Shown: positions 58,075 through 64,000 of the stretch, piece by piece
Layout of the letters: each line of letters opens with the position of its first letter
Numbering within the stretch: the first letter of the stretch is position 1
Assembly (NCBI GenBank): GCA_037178675.1
Contig: JAYMGJ010000169.1
Location: 1 to 64,000 of the forward strand
Reading direction: 5' to 3'
DNA: 64,000 bases
Source: Scleroderma bovista
Lineage: Eukaryota; Basidiomycota; Agaricomycetes; Boletales; Sclerodermataceae
Notes under the pieces: model-generated
Told to the model about the DNA's origin: nothing
The model's input: only the letters and a program-made list of their open reading frames with translations
The model's database searches: none
Translations under genes and position numbers: made by a program

Positions 58075-60389
58075 GGTGGCCAAGAGCTATGGAAGAAGAG
58101 GAAAGCAGAAGTTAGACCGACCGGGGCGATCGGCTTTTTATATGCATTATTGACGCCTCGTGCCTGTATTAACCAGGGATGCAGAGCGCGAAAACATGAC
58201 TAGTTTATGAGACGGAATCAATATCTCGCTTCCCCAGTGGAAAAACCAAGCATGCGGCCATAGTAGCGGCATGTAGACAGAGGGCAAGGGCATGTACACG
58301 ACTACAACAGTAACTACTTGGCAGTTGGCCTTCAGAAGCACTGGGAGACGCGACCGGGAATGTGGATGCACCTGGCGAGATTAAACAGCTAGCTCGCAAT
58401 TACGTCTATTTGACAAACGGCGACTGGAGATTGTGAGGCATTGGAATAACGAGCATATGCGGCGATGCGCGTACTGAGAGAGTGGACGAGCCTGGTTCTC
58501 CCATCGGGCTGTCCTTGCCTTTGGAGGAATCGTCATCTGGGACCCACGCGATCGGTCGTTGGTCCCACAGGCGAGTAGCCCTACTGCCTTCCTTAGAGCC
58601 ACGACTCATAATGAAACACTAACCAATGCCTGCCGTTTCATACGTCTGCATCATAATGAATGGAGTGCGCATCTGTTGAATCCAGATCCTATGCCGGTGC
58701 ATTCCAGCACAGGACCCCTGTCAATATGGGTTATTAACAGCACTTGGAAAATGGAACGCTCGCACTCCATCATCCGACGACATGTCGAATTCGCGAATCT
58801 TAGCATACCAAACATACGGTCCAGACCCCATATGGATCTGGGATTCAGTGAACTTACCCTTCGCAAGGTGCTTCTTTTCAGCAATCGAGCAGGTCAAAAG
58901 GTGCACCCATTAATTGTTGCAGTTGTGGCAAAGACGTAGCTTTTAGATACCACCGAGATCCCAACCCAACATCCCGCCCCTGCTTACGAGGGTCCACGGC
59001 CCCGGGAGTCTGCTTTCGGACTCGATCCAGCATTCGAATCTCTACCGGCGACGGGGTAGTAACGTGGCGGACTCTCAGTGAGGTGGCAACTTCTGACAAC
59101 TGTGACACCTACGTGCTCTGCTCGCCATCCAGCATTCGATCTGATGCAAGAAGCCATACCCAAGCACGCCAGTAATACTAGTGCCCAGAGGGTCTTGCGT
59201 CCACGCCACCACAAGGTTAGTGGCCCTTCAGCACCGCAGGCTGTTACTTAACGCCATGGAGCCAGTCCGCACAAGTTTCAGCCACCATCAATCCAGACGT
59301 TGCATAGTACCATTACCATTGGGTGATCAACCTTGCAAATGAGATAAGTGATATATGATATCTCATCTATTGCAGCCTCATTGATACTGGCTTCATAGAT
59401 TCAAATTTCAAAGCGATTTGGAAAAGAGTGACACGGCAAGTGGCGCAGATGGGCCCCTTGCGATCGCATGTTGTTCCTTCGTCACCGACAATGCCTAGCT
59501 GACTGTATCTTCCAGCACTCCGTACCCGGAGATATGCGGAGAAGGCAATCGGCGGTCGGTGGCAACTGGTTCGAGGTATAGGGTTGAAGTTCTGTGAGTA
59601 AATCGTTAGTCAGTTGCCACTGTGAGCTGTGAGCACTACCGCTTATGTCAGGGTAGCATTTGCCACTGACGCCACCGCCACTTACCTAGTCGCGGCGTGA
59701 CGCGGTGCGGCTACATATGTATACTGCTGCCATACTAAATTGAATACGTAGTATCGCCGCATGCCACCAATGGTGGTGCCGACGGGCTCCTCATCCGGTG
59801 ATCGCGCTGGAGCTGTGGTGCCAATTCTGCAACTGGGAGGTTCAAACTATGGTGTGCTGAATCCCTGTTCTTGTTGTTTGACCTATGCGGCGCACTAGAT
59901 AACACGTCTGCGTGGATTTGACTCCGCCTCAATGGGACCCGAGGTGACATCGCTAGTGGATATTACTGATTGTTTCATATGGGAACATATGAAGCAATGA
60001 GCGTGAATCGTATGAGGACGGAGATGACTTAGAAACGCTCCTACACCAGCGAGTGACAGATAATGGGGAAAAACGCGACTGTAATGAATGCGGCTAGCCA
60101 CTTAGACTAGTATCAAAAAATCCGAGCCAGTGATCCACGCAAAGGAATTGCGATGTCTGAATGGACATTGACCAGAAGGTTTACCATCCCCACGAGCCAG
60201 CGATATCGAAAGGCAGTTCAGTAAGTTTGTGTGACATCATCCAACAACCATGCGTATATGACGATAGGCCCACCCCGCGGGGGAAGCGGCTTGCCTCGTG
60301 GAAAAACACAAGTATGCAGGGTACTCATAGATCTAAATGAAGGAAACCGATACATTGAGAACAACGTTCGGATGAAAAGCACCGCCCAC
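58075..60389. other. Gene-poor region of about 2.3 kb
   Basis: Minus-strand frames at 58381-58609 (MSRGSKEGSRATRLWDQRPI) and plus-strand frame 58559-58939 show no recognisable family and overlap each other. No tRNA, repeat or clear promoter was recognised. One of the short frames could be a small secreted-protein gene, but I cannot support it. Confidence 0.4.
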
Positions 60390-61087
60390 TTATTCTCTTC
60401 GTGCAACTCCGCCCATTTCCATTTCCTCGGCTTCATCCCGAGGACGAGAAATCACCAACCCTTCAGTCATTTCTCTCTTCACGCATAGCTGTTCAGCGGC
60501 AACGACCGTCCAAACAGACCCTGCGACCATGACAAGCCAGAAGAACAAAGAGGTGGGTATCGAAGCGGAATAATAAGTCGTGAGCACGAGATGATTGAAC
60601 ACCAGCGTCAGTGCGAAGTCCAAGATAAGGCGTGGACGGCGGATGAGAGTATACATGTAGTAGATACTACGAAAACAAAGGTTCAGCTCAACGGTGATCT
60701 GGCATAGCTGTGGAGCACTTACTCTGCTGAACAAGCGATCAGCCATGAGACTGCGATGACCCAACCCCTGGTAGGGTCCATTCGCCCAATCCCTTTATCT
60801 TCCCACCAACCACCTACTCTTTTCCCACCACTCCATGCGCCATAGTAAGATCTCCAACGTTCTTCTCCTGGTATGCCTCGCACGGTGGGTCTGCCCGCCA
60901 TTTCTCTCCAATCCATGATCATCCCTGACAATGTCGCCGGCGCCTCAGAAGTATGCACTTATGGTGAAAGCTGGCACGCACCGACATTAGCAGCTCCGCC
61001 TTCGTAAAGCAATGCTGCTGGTTCTGCAAACACTGCAAGCAGCGGGGGAATTAGGACACAAAGCGTAAGATAGTGTAGTGTTTGCAT
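60390..61087 (-). CDS. SYS1: SYS1, Golgi membrane protein
   Basis: SYS1 is a small Golgi protein with four membrane spans that recruits the Arf-like GTPase ARL3/ARFRP1. The start MQTLHYLTLCVLIPPLLAVF is TM1, then AEPAALLYEGGAANVG and MIMDWREMAGRPTVRG over an intron. WRSYYGAWSGGKRVGGWWED and RGWVIAVSWLIACSAD form the next span. Exon 3 begins IYYMYTLIRRPRLILDFALT, followed by LVFNHLVLTTYYSASIPTSL and FFWLVMVAGSVWTVVAAEQL with CVKREMTEGLVI. The tail is acidic (DEAEEMEMGGVARRE). Introns are phased cleanly. The length of about 190 residues is in range. The start is 209 bp from the divergent dipeptidyl aminopeptidase gene. Confidence 0.92.
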
Positions 61088-61296
61088 AGAGATGATCTGT
61101 TTCTGTTGACGAGGACTGCGTTGCAGCGATGTATACCATTTCTGCGCACCTGAGATATCAGCAATACTGGGTCCCAGCTTGTCGCATGTCGGGGAGGAGT
61201 CATAGTATCAGTTAGTTAGAATGAGATGATTACCTAATCACTGGATTGAAGGCATTAACGCGCGTCGCGTTCACGAACAGAGTTGGCGGGTCGGAC
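61088..61296. promoter_or_regulatory. Short bidirectional promoter SYS1 / dipeptidyl aminopeptidase
   Basis: About 209 bases lie between the start codons of two divergent genes, so regulatory sequence must be shared. No individual site is clear. Confidence 0.45.
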
Positions 61297-64000
61297 ATGC
61301 CCATGCCAACATACCAGCACCTTTCTGGTGAAGATGAAGACGTTGAACACGAGCTAGCTAGCAGTCAACCTAGGGTACCTCTCCTGAACCATGGAGTTAT
61401 ACGACCACAGATATACTACGGAGAAGGACCCTTTGACGCACCAAGCTCGGACGACGACGACGACGACGAGTATCTAGTGAAGGAGGCACGCGAACAAGGG
61501 GGCCTACATGACTCTGATCCAGACAACGGCTTAAGAGTTGGCGGGAGCCGGCAGGTTAGGCGGTCAGTTTGTACTCGCTGCAATGTCTAACTTCACTTGC
61601 TCTTCGGTTTGCTATTCGTTTAGTCGCCTGCTCTTCGAGCTCTCGTGCTTTCCCTCGCGTCACTTGTCATCCTGTCTGCTTGTATAGGCTTGTTCGCTGC
61701 TACCGCGTTGTACAATGTGAAGCCCTATCAGGTACTTGGAAACCAGAGAATATCCCTCGACCACGTATTCAACGCGACATTCGGTGCAACAATTACTTCC
61801 GTTCATTGGGTTCCAGAAGGTTGGATACTCCATAGCGTCCGAGTGTATTTGTGAATGCTCACATCACTTGTAGCGGGGGATGGGGTATTCTCAATGGAGG
61901 AGAATGGATGGATTGTATTCGTTGACCTCAAAACGAATGCAACCAGACCCGTCATTTCTACGACAGACATCAAAGATGTAGCCAAATTTATATTTGAGTT
62001 ATCTGTGGCGTATCTGCTCACATTTTCTTACAGGAAAATGGAGACATTATTGTTTGGTCCAGTTGGAAGCCTTCTCCTGACATGAAATATATCCTTGTTC
62101 AAGCAGACAGAGTCAAGGTACGCTTGTGTTCCGAGCGTTACTACCCAAAATGAATGTTCCACAGCAATGGAGACATTCTAACTTTGGCAATTACTATATT
62201 CATGATTTGGAGACTAAGGCAACCTATCCCTTATTGCCGCCCACTGATCCGCCAGTTGTTTCTTATGCTACTTGGGCGCCAACTGGACAGTCTGTCGCAT
62301 TTGTCGCATCCAACGACCTTTATGTCCTCCCGTCTCCTTCGTGAGTACTACATCGGATCTTTGTTAACTGTTGATCAACAACGCATCAAAGCGCGGAAAC
62401 GGCCCCGATCCGTGTAACAACAACCGGAAATGCGTCGCTCTTCCATGGTGTACCCGACTGGATCTATGAAGAGGAGGTTTTCGAGACTGATTACGCCCTT
62501 TGGTGGTCACCTGACTCATCAAAAATTGCTTTTCTTCGGCTAGATGAAACTGCCGTTGACGAGTATCGTTTTCCGATCTATAACCCGACTAATAACGCTT
62601 CTGCTGTAATACCCTACACCAAGGACGTGGTGATTAAATATCCGAAGCCAGGCTTCAACAACCCTATTGCGTCTGTACACGTGTTCGATCTGGCGAGTTA
62701 CTTAGAATATCCCGAGATACTTTCTCCTGCAGAATCTACGGCCGAACTACAATGGACTGGTCGCTTCCCCTCGGATAATAGTGTTCTTTCTCAAGTTACC
62801 TGGCTCGACGACTCGACATTGATAGTGAAGGAAGTCAACCGCGCTGCTGACAATGGCAGTGTGGTTCTTTTCTCCTTCGAGCAGTTTGAAGGAGAAACTG
62901 TCAGTGGTCAGGTGGTCAGGCGACTTGGAAGGGATGGTGAGGAAGCCGATGAGGGCTGGATCGATCCGGTCAGTGTATTGTTTACCATACAAGGGTTCGT
63001 GTTCATTATTTTACAGGATCGAAACATCTATCCCCTTCCTCCAAGCTTGCGATCTGGCGATTCCCCTGCCTACCTCGATATCGTACCCTCGAGGGGTGGC
63101 TACAATCATATCGCTCTCTTTGACCCGGCCGACTCCACAACACCACGTTTCCTCACTTCAGGGCCCTGGGAGGTTACGGGTGGTATACAAGCTGTGGATG
63201 CCCAAAGGGGATTGATGTGAGCTCTAACATTTTAATGTCCGTCGAGTGTTTTGGCACATGATACTAAGGGATTGATGCAGATATTTTCAAGCCGCTCGAT
63301 CGTCCATTGAACGCCAGCTGTATTTTATCCCGATCCCATCATCGAACGTAGCATCGCCTGTGTCCCCCACCCTTCTGACGGACGATTCGACGTTGTCTTC
63401 ATACTCTGCAAGCTTTTCACCCGAAGCAGGGTTTTATCTACTGAACTATTTTGGCCCCGGGGTTCCTTGGCAGAAGTTCATCCAAGTCGGGAATGCAGGT
63501 AATTAATGGATTATAGCAATCACACAATGCCAATAACTGGTGGAATTCTTAGATTTTGACTACGTTCTCACGGATAATGCTAAGCTCAATGAAACACTGG
63601 CTTCGTTTGAGTCGGCTACTGTCACTTACTCTACAATCGTGAGTGATGGTTATGGTAAGTGTTTTACCTAAACAACCGGATCTAATATGAATGAATGGGT
63701 CTCTAGAACTCAACGTGAAGGAAATGCGACCACCACGAATGGACGACTCGGGTCGAACGAAATACCCAGTATTTTTCTTTGTGTACGTATTTCTGTATTC
63801 CTTGAGTAGCAAAGATTTAGTTATCTCACGGTCCCGTAGATACGGTGGTCCTGGAAGTCAGATGGTGAATCTCCAGTATAAGCGCGACTGGCATGACTAC
63901 CTCGTCTGTACTTTACAGTACATAGTGGTCACCGTGGATGGTAGAGGCACGGGCTTCAAAGGTCGGCAGCTCCGCAATCCCGTGAGGGATAACTTGGGCT
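61297..64000 (+). CDS. Dipeptidyl aminopeptidase, S9B/DPP IV family (5' part, truncated by window edge)
   Basis: A type II membrane serine protease like yeast STE13/DAP2, which removes X-Pro or X-Ala dipeptides in the late Golgi or vacuole. The start MPMPTYQHLSGEDEDVEHEL opens an acidic cytosolic tail with an Asp run. The membrane anchor is LVLSLASLVILSACIGLFAA. The beta-propeller follows: SLDHVFNATFG, GDGVFSMEENGWIVFVDL, SPDMKYILVQADRVKQWRHS, YATWAPTGQSVAFVASNDLY and GVPDWIYEEEVFETDYALWW, which includes the EE motif of DPP IV enzymes that binds the substrate N-terminus. Then come SPDSSKIAFLRLDETAVDEY and RFPIYNPTNNASAVIPY. The hydrolase domain begins near the right edge: YGGPGSQMVNLQYKRDW and VVTVDGRGTGFKGRQL. 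The catalytic Ser, Asp and His are outside the window. The frame also opens at a TTG (61246), which was not used. Confidence 0.9.

Noticed and set aside
58559..58939. 126-residue plus-strand frame
   Set aside because: It overlaps minus-strand frames of equal quality, and no motif is recognisable.
61246..61296. Start of the dipeptidyl aminopeptidase at 61246
   Set aside because: That codon is TTG. The first ATG is at 61297.
1..64000. CRISPR arrays, prokaryotic operons or a biosynthetic gene cluster
   Set aside because: The window is eukaryotic with intron-rich genes. No direct-repeat arrays were seen, and apart from the permeases the neighbours are housekeeping genes without backbone synthases.

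Overview
The window looks like nuclear DNA of a filamentous basidiomycete, most likely an Agaricomycete. Genes are broken by many short GT-AG introns of roughly 50-60 bases. The protein set is fungal: a HET-domain protein, a DEP-DH-PH-CNH RhoGEF, a YTP1-like membrane protein, DNM1, ATP4, BCS1, FMP52 and SYS1. Genes lie on both strands without operons. All exon structures were read by eye from splice signals and known family motifs, so outer ends and some splice sites are provisional.

Layout, 0-12.4 kb: the 5' part of a mitochondrial GatA amidase gene (minus, runs off the left edge); an amino acid permease (AAP1, plus); a TRM140/METTL2-type tRNA m3C methyltransferase (minus); and a large RhoGEF (plus) that appears to carry two DH domains in a row. 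12.8-24.4 kb: three more permease genes, all minus (AAP2, AAP3, AAP4). AAP3 and AAP4 are a recent tandem duplication with shared flanks, and AAP3 has lost a block of transmembrane exons. Between AAP2 and AAP3 sits an 835-bp, almost perfect palindrome. Each arm carries an A box, a B box and a T-run like a tRNA-type Pol III unit, plus subterminal CGTTTTCG repeats.

25.1-35.1 kb: GPATCH1-like G-patch protein (minus), a HET-domain gene broken by frameshifts downstream of the HET domain (plus), DGAT2-type acyltransferase (plus), and tubulin cofactor B (minus). 35.2-47.5 kb: a hotdog thioesterase (plus), an AIG1-like GTPase (minus), a P-loop kinase whose Walker A motif is partly encoded by an 11-nt exon (plus), YTP1-like (plus), FMP52-like (plus), an unrecognised serine-rich coiled-coil protein (minus) and a UBA-C2H2-UBX protein (minus). 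47.5-50.5 kb has no recognisable gene.

50.5-64 kb: ATP4 (plus), DNM1 (plus) and BCS1-like (minus), three mitochondrial genes side by side; a gene-poor stretch; SYS1 (minus); and the 5' part of a dipeptidyl aminopeptidase (plus, runs off the right edge).

The most notable signals are (1) the palindromic element with two divergent Pol III-like cassettes, (2) very small exons (7, 9, 10, 11 and 13 nt) over functional motifs, with the 7-nt and 9-nt exons kept in all four permease paralogues and one using a GC donor, (3) the tandem DH domains, and (4) decay and duplication inside the permease cluster.
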